Of a stretch of 64,000 nt of DNA, positions 50,561 through 59,253 are shown in pieces. How positions within the stretch are numbered: the first letter of the stretch is position 1; the number at the start of each line of letters is the position of its first letter. Source of the DNA: Bog-532 sp963830385. GTDB taxonomy: Bacteria > Actinomycetota > Actinomycetes > Streptosporangiales > Streptosporangiaceae. Location: positions 434,001 to 498,000 of the forward strand of contig CAWHMD010000006.1 of assembly GCA_963830385.1 (NCBI GenBank). Direction: 5' to 3'. The notes under the pieces are model-generated. The model did not search any database, had not been told where the DNA came from, and saw nothing but the letters and a program-made list of their open reading frames with translations. Position numbers and translations under genes: made by a program.

Positions 50561-53500
50561 CTACGCCGTCGGGGGAACGCCGGGAGCGGTGAGGCGAACG
50601 CCGCGCCCGGTGAGGTCGCGCTGGCAGCGCCGCAGCAGCGCTACGCTGCCGTGTTCCGAGGCCAGCTGCGCGGCGGAGAGCAGGCGCGTGACGGCCGCCT
50701 GCTCGTCGTCGTAGGCGGCCCGCAGCCGCATCACCTCCGGCAGCCACCACCGGTCCTGGTGGGCATGCCCAGTAGCAAGGGCGGCGTCAAGGGTGGCCCG
50801 CGCGGCATCGGGCTGGCTCTCCCGGGCGGACAGATCGGCGAGCAGCGTCAGCCAGTACGGCATGCGCGCGAACGCGCGCTGCGATCTGAGGTTGCCGATG
50901 CCGCGGCGGACCAGGTCGATGCCGGACGCGTCCTCGCGGCACCAGCCGTCCGCGATCAGCGCCCACTCGCGGTAGTAGGCGAAGCCGTACCGGTCGCACA
51001 GCCGGCGCAGCTCATCGACGGCGTTCTTCAGCTCGGGCAGGTCACGGCGCATCTGATGGGTGATGCAGGCGTAGGCGAGGGCCAGCGCCTGGCTGTAGGG
51101 GTGGTCGATCGCCCGGGCCAGCGTAGTGGCCTCGCGGCAGGCGGTCAGCGCTTCTTCATCGCGGCCGAGCAGCCAGAGAGCATGCGCGGCAAAGGCCTTC
51201 CCGTGCACGTCCGGGCGGGTGCCGAGACTCAGCCAGACGGCCCCGCTGGCCAGCTTCGCGGCCCGCTCCAGATGACCCAGCCCATCGGCCGGCATCCCCA
51301 GGCTGAAGGCCGAAAAGCCGGCGATGACGTGGGCCTGGCCGGCCAGCTCGGATTCGGGATCGGCCAGGTCCAGAGCACGCGAGGTCGTCCGGTGACTGTC
51401 GGCCGTGCGCCCCTGGACGAAGAACGCGGCCCCCAGCGCGGCCAGGCCGGCCACCCGGGAGTCCGTGCGACCCAGCGACTCGGCCAGCGCGATCGAGCGC
51501 TCCAGCGCCCGCTGCACCTCCAGGGAGGAGTAGCCGTACCGTGCGTTGAGCGGCGCCGCCATCGCTTCCAGGACCGCGAGTTCACGGGAATCCCGGTCCC
51601 GTCCGGCGGGCATGGCCGCGATGATCGAAAGCGTCTTTTCGTGCAGGCGGATTTCCTCGGCGTGGGCGAACCGGCCGGCGGCGACCTCGGCGGCCCGCTC
51701 GAAGTAAGCGACCGCCCGCTCGGGCCGTCCGCCCCGCGCGTACTGCTCGGCGAGCTGGACGGCGACGCCATCGGTGTTTTCTGCGTGGAGTAGTTCCAGG
51801 CCCTGGGCGATGCGCCGGTGCAGCAGCCAGCGCTGCGGCGGGCTGATTCCCGCGTAGGCCGTTTCGCGGAGCAGGTCATGAGAGAAGTCGTAGCCGTCCC
51901 GGAACTCCCGCACGATCCGGCGCCGCCACAGCTCGTCCAGGGCGCCCACCACCGCGTCGGCGTCCAGGTCGCTTGCCTCAGTGAGCAGGTCAAGGGTGAA
52001 GTTCGCGCCCGCCGCCGCGGCCAGGCTGGCCAGCTCGCGGGCGGCCGCGGTTCCCTGGTTAAGACGCTTGCGCAGCACCCCCGCGAGATCACCGGCCGGA
52101 AGGGGCGGCCCGCCGGGGTCGGCGGTGCCGCGGGCGGCCTCGATGACGTACAGCGGGAAGCCGCCCGTGGCCGCGTGCAGCAGGCCGGTATCGGCCTGCG
52201 GGAGGCGCGGCCCGGCAATCGCCTCCGCCAGGCGCGCGGTGTCGGCCGCCAGCAGTGGGCCGAGGGAAATCTCGGTGAGCAATCCGGTGGCCCGCATCCG
52301 GACGATCCAGCCGGCGAGCTCACGGTTATCGCCGAGATCTTCCTCGCGCACGGTCGCGGCCACCAGTAGCTGGGCCTCGTCGGCCATGGTCAGGCAGAAG
52401 GTGACGAACGCCATCGTCTCCTGGTCGCACCACTGCACGTTGTCCAGCACGAGCAGCAGCGGCCGGCGGACGGCGATCAACGCCCGGGCCAGCCCCTCGA
52501 AGAATCGGTGACGCTGCCAGGCATCCGTCATCGCCCTGGAGCCGGCGCTGCGGCCTCCCGCTGGCAGCAGCCGGGCGACTTCGGTGCGCCAGACGGGGTC
52601 GAGGGTGGCCGCCGCCGCCCGGACCGCGTCGTGTCGCAGCCAGTCCGCAACGGGGGCCAGCGCCAGCCGCCCCGCCGCGCCGAAGCACCGGGCGGTCGCC
52701 ACCACCGCACCCTGCTGCCGGGCCGTCTCGGCCACCTCCGCCACCAGGCGGGTCTTCCCCACGCCGGCGGCGCCGCGGACCAGGACGAGTCCACGGCGGC
52801 CCGCCGAGGCGGCCTGCCACACGCTGTGCAGCGCGCCGAGCTCAGCCGACCGGCCGACGAGCGGGGCCGCCGCCAATCCGGGGCGGCCGGCCCTCGGGCT
52901 GGTGGCGGCCGGAGACCGGGCCGCCGGGCCGGCCTGAGCCATCAAGCGCTGAAACACTTTGCGTGTCGCGAGATCCGGGGCGACGCCGAGCTCGCGCTCG
53001 AGCACCGAGGCGCAGTGGTGGTAGGTGCTGACGGCCCCGGCCCGGTCACCCAGGTCCCCCTGCAGTTCCATCAACGTGCGATAGCCGACCTCCTCCAGCG
53101 GCTCCAGCTGGACCCGGCGCCGGGCGGCTTGCACAGCACCGGCCAGGTCACCGGTTCGCGCCCGGGCGGCACCGGCCAGGTCGCACAGCTCCACGCACTG
53201 GCGCTCGAGCTGTGATCTGGCCTCCAGCAGCCAGTCCTCGTAGACCCCGGGCAGCAGCTCACCCCGGTACACGGCGATCGCCGCGGTCGCATGGACCAGG
53301 AGCCCGCCGTCATCACCGGCCTCCGCCGCCGCCAGCGCCGCCCGTCGCTCACGGTCGAACACGCGCACGTCAACATCGCACGTGCTCGTGTCGCACCAGC
53401 ACAGATCCCGTTGCGTCACCACCAGCGACGCCTCGTCGCCCAGCACCTGGCGCAGGTGATGCAGCTCGCGGCGCAGGTTCGTCAAGGCCTGGGCATCGGT

Positions 53501-53686
53501 GGAGTCGGGCCAGAGCAGGCCGGCGATCCGCTGCCGGGACTGCGGGGATCCGGCGTGCACGGCCAGGAACGCGACCAGGGCGACCGCGCGCGACGACCGG
53601 ACCTGGACGCTTCCGGCCCGGTCGTCGATGAGTGTCTGCTCCCCCAGGAGCGACATACGTAGCAAGTCGGCCCTTTCTCCGAGCAT
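50561..53686 (-). CDS. SARP/BTAD-AAA ATPase-TPR large transcriptional regulator
   Basis: 1041 residues from the ATG at 53686; the frame is open to 53848. The OmpR-like winged helix plus BTAD domain (residues 1-255) is seen as LRMSLLGEQTLIDDRAGSVQVRSSRAVALVAFLAVHAG, then RIAGLLWPDSTDAQALTNLRRELHHLRQVLG and the helical repeat to LERELGVAPDLATRKVFQRLM. An AAA domain follows: LVLVRGAAGVGKTRLVAEVAE (Walker A), LLLVLDNVQWCDQETMAF (Walker B). The C-terminal 400 residues are TPR-like helices. SARP-AAA proteins are ATP-dependent activators, often of natural-product genes. The BBE oxidase gene is directly downstream. Confidence 0.92.
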   Translation of the reverse strand: MLGERADLLRMSLLGEQTLIDDRAGSVQVRSSRAVALVAFLAVHAGSPQSRQRIAGLLWPDSTDAQALTNLRRELHHLRQVLGDEASLVVTQRDLCWCDTSTCDVDVRVFDRERRAALAAAEAGDDGGLLVHATAAIAVYRGELLPGVYEDWLLEARSQLERQCVELCDLAGAARARTGDLAGAVQAARRRVQLEPLEEVGYRTLMELQGDLGDRAGAVSTYHHCASVLERELGVAPDLATRKVFQRLMAQAGPAARSPAATSPRAGRPGLAAAPLVGRSAELGALHSVWQAASAGRRGLVLVRGAAGVGKTRLVAEVAETARQQGAVVATARCFGAAGRLALAPVADWLRHDAVRAAAATLDPVWRTEVARLLPAGGRSAGSRAMTDAWQRHRFFEGLARALIAVRRPLLLVLDNVQWCDQETMAFVTFCLTMADEAQLLVAATVREEDLGDNRELAGWIVRMRATGLLTEISLGPLLAADTARLAEAIAGPRLPQADTGLLHAATGGFPLYVIEAARGTADPGGPPLPAGDLAGVLRKRLNQGTAAARELASLAAAAGANFTLDLLTEASDLDADAVVGALDELWRRRIVREFRDGYDFSHDLLRETAYAGISPPQRWLLHRRIAQGLELLHAENTDGVAVQLAEQYARGGRPERAVAYFERAAEVAAGRFAHAEEIRLHEKTLSIIAAMPAGRDRDSRELAVLEAMAAPLNARYGYSSLEVQRALERSIALAESLGRTDSRVAGLAALGAAFFVQGRTADSHRTTSRALDLADPESELAGQAHVIAGFSAFSLGMPADGLGHLERAAKLASGAVWLSLGTRPDVHGKAFAAHALWLLGRDEEALTACREATTLARAIDHPYSQALALAYACITHQMRRDLPELKNAVDELRRLCDRYGFAYYREWALIADGWCREDASGIDLVRRGIGNLRSQRAFARMPYWLTLLADLSARESQPDAARATLDAALATGHAHQDRWWLPEVMRLRAAYDDEQAAVTRLLSAAQLASEHGSVALLRRCQRDLTGRGVRLTAPGVPPTA

Positions 53687-53881
53687 TAGAACCCCGGCTG
53701 AGGTGGAGAAGCAATGCGTTCGCGTGTTTGCGGCCTCTGGGTCGGCCCAAAACGTGAGTCGGATCAGTTGACCGGGCGTCGATGAACTCGGGGTCGCGGC
53801 CGCGTCTGAAGCGTTGATGACTGGCCGCGGGGCCCGGTGGCGGGGCAAGCTACCTTCTTGCCCACCGTGAGAGGAGTGCCG

Positions 53882-54687
53882 ATGACACGGCCGTTCCGAT
53901 TCGGGGTGGTCGCCCCGGTCCAGACACAGATGCCGGCGTGGCGAGACCGCGTGCGCCGCATCGCCGAAAGCGGCTACTCGACCCTGCTGATGCCCGACGT
54001 CCCGAGCTGGCAGCCGGCCCCGGCCCCACCCTGGCCGTCGCCGCGGCGCTGACCGGCCTGCGGGTGGGCACCTGGGTGTACGCCGCCCCGCTGCGCCCGG
54101 CCTGGCACATCGCCTGGGAAGCGCACTCGCTGTCGGTGCTGACCGAGGGCCGCTTCGAGATGGGCATCGGCACCGGACGGCCGGGTATCGAGGACGAACT
54201 GCGCGAGCTGGGACTGCCGGTGGCCCCGCCGGGCGAGCGGCTGGCGCAGGTGCGTGAGGCCGTGCAGGCGCTGCGCAATCTCGACGGCCCCGGCCTGCAC
54301 ACCCCGGTGGCGATGGCCGTCCGCGGCCCGAAGGCCATGGCGCTGGCGGCCGGCCTCGCCGATACGGTCACCTTCGCGCTGGCGCCCGAGGAGTCCCGGG
54401 GCGCGGCCGCGCAGCTGGCACGAGACTTCCCCGCCACCCGCGAGGTCGAGCTGGCGCTCCACGTGCCGGTCATCGGCGACGGCCGCGCGTCGTTCATGGC
54501 GCCCCCCAGCACCGACCCGGCTGCGCTGCGCGCGGCCGACTCGCTGGCCATCCTTCCCGCCGACCCGGCCGCCGCCGCCGAGGAGATCCAGCGGCGACGA
54601 GAAGAAATCGGCTTCTCCTATTTCATCTTCGGCGCCGACTTCGCCGACCAGCTCGCCCCGGTCGTGGCTGAGCTGGCCGGGCACTAG
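53882..54687 (+). pseudogene. LLM-class flavin/F420-dependent oxidoreductase with a frameshift
   Basis: About 268 residues over two frames. It starts at ATG 53882 (GAGGAG upstream) with TRPFRFGVVAPVQTQMPAWRDRVRRIAESGYSTLLMPDVPSWQPAP. The frame breaks at about 54010-54035, in a CCGGCCCCGGCCCC run where one base seems missing. It resumes as GPTLAVAAALTGLRVGTWVYAAPLRPAWHIAWEAHSLSVLTEGRFEMGIGTGRPGIEDELRELGLP and runs intact to GFSYFIFGADFADQLAPVVAELAG. The fold is the bacterial luciferase-like barrel, F420-type subgroup. Everything else is conserved, so this could be an assembly error. Confidence 0.78.
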
Positions 54688-54889
54688 ACCCGGCGGGCCC
54701 CGCTTGCGCAGCATGACCAGGCCGCCGAGCACCAGGCGTCAGCGGCCGGCGAGCTCCTTGCTTGGCATGCTTATGTCCGCCACCTGCGGCTATGCCCGGA
54801 TACGCCAACGGAGTACGCTGACCAGGACGATTCGTATCACGGGCTTGCGGGTGTCGCCCCGATACGACGTGATCATTGGGGGAGCGGTG

Positions 54890-56206
54890 ATGCCCCAGGG
54901 GGCGAACAAAACCGGCCCAGCTTGGCGGCCAGCAGTCAAGACGACGGCCTCCGTGACCGTGGATTCGTCCGCTGAAGACCAGTTCGATGAGCCGCGTCCG
55001 TCCCCCGCGGACCCCGTTGTTTCCGCTGCCCGTGCTGGCCGTCCTGCGGGCGGGCAGCGTCGGTTGCGCACGTGGTTGAGCGGGCTGCGGGCGGTACATG
55101 CAGTGGCCCGGCCAGTTCTTCCCGAGGGCGCGGTCATCGGGCCACCGGTTGAGCTGGCCGCCGATGATCCGCTGGCCGGCTACTTGATGGACGTGGCTGC
55201 CGCCGTCGATGTCCGCGACCTTCACTTCGAGTCGCCGGCCCTGAAGGGACTGAAGGACGCTGGCGTCGTGCTGATTGTCCCGCTGATCTCGGCCGGTGCC
55301 TCGCTCGGCATACTCAGCTTTGGGCCACGGCTGTCCGGGGCCGAGTATTCGACCGATGATCGCCGCTTGCTGACCGCGCTGGCCAGGCGGGCAGCGCCTG
55401 CCATCCGCGTCGGCCAGCTGGTTCGCGAGCAAAAGGCTGAGGCCTTGCGACGCGAGCGGGTTGATCAGCAGCTGGAGGTGGCCCGGCTCGTCCAGCGCCA
55501 ATTCCTGCCCGAGGCGGTTCCGGACCTGCCCTGCTGGCAGATCGCAGCCTTCTACCGACCGGCCCAGACGGTCGGCGGGGACTTCTACGACTTCATTCCG
55601 CTGCCCGGCGGGCAGGTCATGGTGGTTATCGGCGACGTCACGGACAAGGGCGTCCCCGCTGCACTCGTAATGGCCAGCGCGCACGCCCTGCTGCGAGCCG
55701 CGGCGCCCCGATTGGTCAGCCCGGGAGCCGTACTGAAAACGGTGAATGACCTGCTTTGGCGGGACACTCCGGCGCACATGTTCGTCACCTGCCTGGCCCT
55801 GGTCCTTGACGCGGCCAGCGGCCGGGTCACGTTTGCCAACGCCGGGCACGACGTGCCCTACGTGCGCACTGCTGACGGCGTGACAGAGCTGCGCGCTAAA
55901 GGCATGCCGCTGGGGCTCATGGCCGGTATGACCTACGAGGAGAAGGCTTTCACTTTCCGCCCAGGTGACTGTGCTCTGCTGCACAGCGACGGGCTGTCGG
56001 AGGCCCACGCCGTCGATCGTGAGATGTTCGGTTTCCATCGCGTTGCCGCGCTCGTCGGCCGGGGCGCTTCGGGCCAGGCTCTAATCGACCTGTGCCTGAC
56101 CGAGCTCGACGCGTTCACCGGCCCCGGTCATGAGCAGGAAGACGACATTACGCTGCTGTCACTCGAGCAAACCGTTCCTGTTGTGCGCGCTGGAAGTGGC
56201 CGATGA
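54890..56206 (+). CDS. RsbU-type PP2C serine phosphatase with N-terminal GAF-like domain
   Basis: 438 residues from the ATG at 54890 (GGGGGAG upstream). A GAF-like sensor occupies about 75-190 (LAGYLMDVAAAVDVRDLHFESPALKGLKDAGVVLIVPLISAGASLGILSFGPRLSGAEYSTDDRRLLTALARRAAPAIRV) and a coiled segment RERVDQQLEVARLVQRQFLPEAVPDLP follows. The SpoIIE/PP2C domain has metal sites in VGGDFYDFIPL, IGDVTDKGVPAAL, NAGHDVPYV, LLHSDGLSEAHAVD and EDDITLLSL. It should dephosphorylate the STAS antagonist encoded two genes downstream, freeing a sigma factor. Its stop overlaps the next ATG. Confidence 0.94.
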   Translation: MPQGANKTGPAWRPAVKTTASVTVDSSAEDQFDEPRPSPADPVVSAARAGRPAGGQRRLRTWLSGLRAVHAVARPVLPEGAVIGPPVELAADDPLAGYLMDVAAAVDVRDLHFESPALKGLKDAGVVLIVPLISAGASLGILSFGPRLSGAEYSTDDRRLLTALARRAAPAIRVGQLVREQKAEALRRERVDQQLEVARLVQRQFLPEAVPDLPCWQIAAFYRPAQTVGGDFYDFIPLPGGQVMVVIGDVTDKGVPAALVMASAHALLRAAAPRLVSPGAVLKTVNDLLWRDTPAHMFVTCLALVLDAASGRVTFANAGHDVPYVRTADGVTELRAKGMPLGLMAGMTYEEKAFTFRPGDCALLHSDGLSEAHAVDREMFGFHRVAALVGRGASGQALIDLCLTELDAFTGPGHEQEDDITLLSLEQTVPVVRAGSGR

Positions 56207-56706
56207 ACAGGACCGCCCACCCTGCGCCGCGGCGGCTCGCCTCATTCGCGCTGGCGAGCGTGCCGGGCAATGAACGCGTCGCGCTGGACCAGGTCGCTGC
56301 CAGCGTCGCGGCCCTGGACTTGGCGCCCGACCGGCTGAACAGGCTCAAGACCGCGGTCGCGGAGGCGACGATGAACGCCATAGAGCACGGGAATGGCAGC
56401 CGCCCGGACCTTGCCGTGGTCATCGAGGTCTTCCAGTCGGGTGCCGAGGTCGTGGTCACGATCACCGACCACGGCGGCTTGGAAGACGAGGGCTGGTCTG
56501 AAAGCCAGGTCGAGATTCCTGATCTCGCCCGCAAACTTGAGGGTCAGCAAGGTCCAGGAGGCTGGGGCCTGTTTCTCATCCGTCACATGGTCGATGCCAT
56601 GGACGTAACGACCGAGGGGGAGCACCGCACCGTCCGGCTCACAATCCAGGCCGGTTCCCCGGGACAGGGACCGGTCCGCGGGAGCCGCGTGCCGGGCGCG
56701 CCGTAG
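56203..56706 (+). CDS. RsbW/SpoIIAB-like anti-sigma regulatory ATPase
   Basis: 167 residues, HATPase_c_2 type. N-box AVAEATMNAIEHGN, G1 ITDHGGLED, and G2 QGPGGWGLFLIRHMVDAMDV give the GHKL fold. It is expected to phosphorylate the STAS protein at Ser and to bind either the antagonist or a sigma factor. The start overlaps the phosphatase stop (ATGA). No sigma-B-type gene is in the window, so its sigma partner is elsewhere, or it regulates another protein. Confidence 0.93.
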   Translation: MNRTAHPAPRRLASFALASVPGNERVALDQVAASVAALDLAPDRLNRLKTAVAEATMNAIEHGNGSRPDLAVVIEVFQSGAEVVVTITDHGGLEDEGWSESQVEIPDLARKLEGQQGPGGWGLFLIRHMVDAMDVTTEGEHRTVRLTIQAGSPGQGPVRGSRVPGAP

Positions 56707-56800
56707 CAGGCAGCCAGCGTACGGGCCGTCTGGGCAGACCGGCCAGCAGCACAGGCAGCCCCGTCCAGAGAAGACTCCACACAGCTCAGGGGCAGATCAG

Positions 56801-57157
56801 ATGGAAGAGCCACCGACGCGGATGAATATTCGCCAGGCAGACGGCCGCACGGCAGTCATCGACATCAGGGGTGATGTCACGGCCGCGTCCGAGTCCGTAC
56901 TGATGTCGGCTCAAGAGGAGGCCGCGCGGCAGGGCGCCCGGCGGCTGGTGCTCAACTTCAGCGGCCTCGAGTACATGAACAGCGGCGGCATTGGCATGCT
57001 GGTGACCCTGCTGGTCCGCGCCAACCGGCAGAATCAGCAGCTTGCTGCGTTCGGCCTGAGCGATCATTACCGGGAGATCTTCGAACTGACCAGGCTGGAC
57101 GAGGCGATCGCGATCTACGGCGACGAGCAGTCGGCACTCGCCGGCACGGCCAGGTGA
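56801..57157 (+). CDS. STAS anti-sigma factor antagonist (RsbV/SpoIIAA-like)
   Basis: 118 residues. STAS fold: MNIRQADGRTAVIDIRGDVTAASESVLMSAQEEAARQGARRLVLNFSGLEYMNSGGIGMLVTLLVRANRQNQQLAAFGLSDHYREIFELTRLDEAIAIY. The phospho-acceptor is Ser61 in NSGGIGML, where most antagonists have D-S; the preceding Asn is a small variation. Substrate of the upstream kinase and phosphatase. It lies 94 bases after the ATPase gene and eight bases before the next gene. Confidence 0.94.
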   Translation: MEEPPTRMNIRQADGRTAVIDIRGDVTAASESVLMSAQEEAARQGARRLVLNFSGLEYMNSGGIGMLVTLLVRANRQNQQLAAFGLSDHYREIFELTRLDEAIAIYGDEQSALAGTAR

Positions 57158-57164
57158 GGGTGTC

Positions 57165-58010
57165 ATGACTGATCACTCTGGATCTGACCGTATCCCCCCG
57201 GCGGGGCAGGCCGGCGGAGAGGCGGAGGGCAGCCGCCGCGTGGCGCCCGGGGACGCGAACGCCCCGGCACCGGCGCCCCTGCCGCGCAACGCCGGAAGCT
57301 GGGCGGCAAAGGTCGACCGGCTGGCGGTGGCCGGTGGTGACTCTCACCGGTCCAACGTGGCCGGCCGGCGCCTCACTGGCCCGGTGCAGGGCTTCGGGAA
57401 GATGTGGCAGAAGACGTACTGGATCGAGGTGAGCCCGAAGATCTCACCGCAGACCGTCATCGCCGAGTGGAAGGAACACTTTGGTCAGTTCTGGCCGGCC
57501 GGGAACCGGTTCAAGGGTCCGCTGACCAGCCTCAGCCCCGGTGACGTGGCCCTGCTCGACGTGAGCGTCGGTGGCGGCGTCAGGCTCTCCACGGGGGTGT
57601 TCGTGCTCTACGCGGACGAAGAGTCGTTCACCCTGATGACCCCGCAGGGCCACATGTTCGCCGGCTGGATCACCTTCTCAGCTGAGCGTGCCGGCCGCGC
57701 TAGCGCCCCGGACGCCTCAATGGGCTCGCCCACCGTTGTCCAGATCCAGGTTCTGATGCGAGCCAATGACCCACTGTACGAGCTGGCCATGAGCCTCGGC
57801 GGTCACCGGAAGGAAGATCGGTTCTGGGTCCAGACGATGACCGCACTTGCGACATACCTTGGAGCGCTCCCCACCACGGTGCACAGCCGCACTGTGTGCG
57901 TTGACCGCAGACGGCAATGGGGCAATTTCGGTCACGTGCGGCACAACTCCATGGTGCGCAGCATGCTGCATTCCGCGACCGCAATCGTCCAGCGCAGCCA
58001 CCCCGAATGA
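57165..58010 (+). CDS. Uncharacterised protein in the partner-switch operon (DUF1990/SRPBCC-like?)
   Basis: 281 residues. The first 70 are Gly/Ala/Pro-rich and probably disordered. The rest has strand-rich segments: KTYWIEVSPKISPQTVIAEWKEHFGQFWPAGNRFKGPLTSLSPGDVALLDVSV, STGVFVLYADEESFTLMTPQGHMFAGWITFSAERAG, VVQIQVLMRANDPLYELAMSLGGHRKEDRFWVQTMTALATYLG. The late part resembles DUF1990 or SRPBCC proteins, where a last helix closes a barrel; this is a weak match. No signal peptide. It starts eight bases after the STAS gene and ends 10 bases before the membrane protein, so it belongs to the operon. Confidence 0.78.
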   Translation: MTDHSGSDRIPPAGQAGGEAEGSRRVAPGDANAPAPAPLPRNAGSWAAKVDRLAVAGGDSHRSNVAGRRLTGPVQGFGKMWQKTYWIEVSPKISPQTVIAEWKEHFGQFWPAGNRFKGPLTSLSPGDVALLDVSVGGGVRLSTGVFVLYADEESFTLMTPQGHMFAGWITFSAERAGRASAPDASMGSPTVVQIQVLMRANDPLYELAMSLGGHRKEDRFWVQTMTALATYLGALPTTVHSRTVCVDRRRQWGNFGHVRHNSMVRSMLHSATAIVQRSHPE

Positions 58011-58020
58011 TGAGCTGATC

Positions 58021-59223
58021 GTGATCACCGTGTCCACGGGCCGCCGCCGGCCGTCGGCCGCCACGCTGATCGGCGCGGCCATGCTGCTGCTTGCCGCCCT
58101 CCTCGTGGCGCTGTCCTTCCTGGCCCGGCAGCCCGGATACCCGCTGCAGCCCATCATGATCGCGATACCTACCGCGGCCGTCGGGGTGCTTGTCGCGCGG
58201 CGCCAGCCGCGCAACCCGAACGGCTGGCTCCTGCTCGGCATCGCAGCAGCCCTGCTGCTGAGCACCGGCGCCGGAGCGTACTCGCTGCTGGTCTACCAGC
58301 TCGGCCGGGATCTGCCCCTCGGCCCGATCGGGCTCGTGCTGTATCAGCTGTGGTCACCGGCTGTCGCGCTGTTCCTGCTGGTGATCTTGCTGTTTCCTGA
58401 CGGCCATTTGCCCTCACCGCGGTGGCGATGGGCGGTGTGGGCGTACAGCCTGCTCTGCGCGGGTTATCTGGCCCTGCTGATCGCCGTGGCGGTTGACGCC
58501 ATCGACGGGCACCGAATCCGGGTGGACGGATACGGCGGCCTGACCGTGGTGGATTACCCGGTGGGCCGGCTCGCGGTGGCCCAGGACGTCATTCTCGGCC
58601 TCGCCCTGCTGCTGGGAATCAGTTTCGCTGCCCGCCAGCTGCACAGCTGGCGGCAGTCGTCCGGTCTTCGTCGTCAGCAGCTCAAGTGGCTGATGTTCGG
58701 GGCTGCTATCTGCCTGATCTGTGCCGGCCTGAGTGTTCCGGGCTATAGCGCCCCCTCCGGGATCTGGGCCTGGCTGAACACCTTCCTCAGCATCGGTTTC
58801 GTTGCGCTGCCGGCCGGCATCGGGGTGGGGATCCTGAAGTACCGGCTGTACGAGATCGACCGGCTGATCTCCCGGACGCTGGCGTACGCGATTGTCACCG
58901 GCCTGCTGATCGGTGCGTACGCCGTCCTGGTCACCTTGGCCCATGCCCTGGTGCCATTCCGGTCGCCGCTTGCCGTCGCTCTGGCGACGCTCACCGCTGT
59001 CGCCCTGTTCAACCCGCTGCGACGCCGGGTGCAGCGGGCCGTGGACAAGCGATTCAACCGGGCACATTATGACGCCGAGGCGACGATCACCGCCTTCGCG
59101 GACCGCATGCGGGACGCCACCGACCTGGACGAGATTCGCCGTGATCTTCTTGCGGTCGCCTACCAGGTGGTGGAGCCGGCGCACCTTTCGGTCGGGGTGC
59201 GCGGCAGCGGGCCCATCCTCTGA
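58021..59223 (+). CDS. Polytopic membrane protein, sensor-kinase N-terminus-like, no kinase domain
   Basis: 400 residues from a GTG at 58021. About ten hydrophobic segments fill residues 12-330, ending with the diagnostic IGVGILKYRLYEIDRLISRTLAYAIVTGLLIGAYAVLV found at the membrane end of many actinobacterial sensor kinases. A short cytoplasmic part (RRRVQRAVDKRFNRAHYDAEATITAFADRMRDATDLDEIRRDLLAVAYQVVEPAHLSVGVRG) follows and then the protein stops; no HisKA or HATPase is present. In this operon it may pass a membrane signal to the phosphatase or ATPase (inference). Confidence 0.88.
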   Translation: MITVSTGRRRPSAATLIGAAMLLLAALLVALSFLARQPGYPLQPIMIAIPTAAVGVLVARRQPRNPNGWLLLGIAAALLLSTGAGAYSLLVYQLGRDLPLGPIGLVLYQLWSPAVALFLLVILLFPDGHLPSPRWRWAVWAYSLLCAGYLALLIAVAVDAIDGHRIRVDGYGGLTVVDYPVGRLAVAQDVILGLALLLGISFAARQLHSWRQSSGLRRQQLKWLMFGAAICLICAGLSVPGYSAPSGIWAWLNTFLSIGFVALPAGIGVGILKYRLYEIDRLISRTLAYAIVTGLLIGAYAVLVTLAHALVPFRSPLAVALATLTAVALFNPLRRRVQRAVDKRFNRAHYDAEATITAFADRMRDATDLDEIRRDLLAVAYQVVEPAHLSVGVRGSGPIL

Positions 59224-59253
59224 AACCTCCAGCCAGCTGGACCGGGAGCACCA

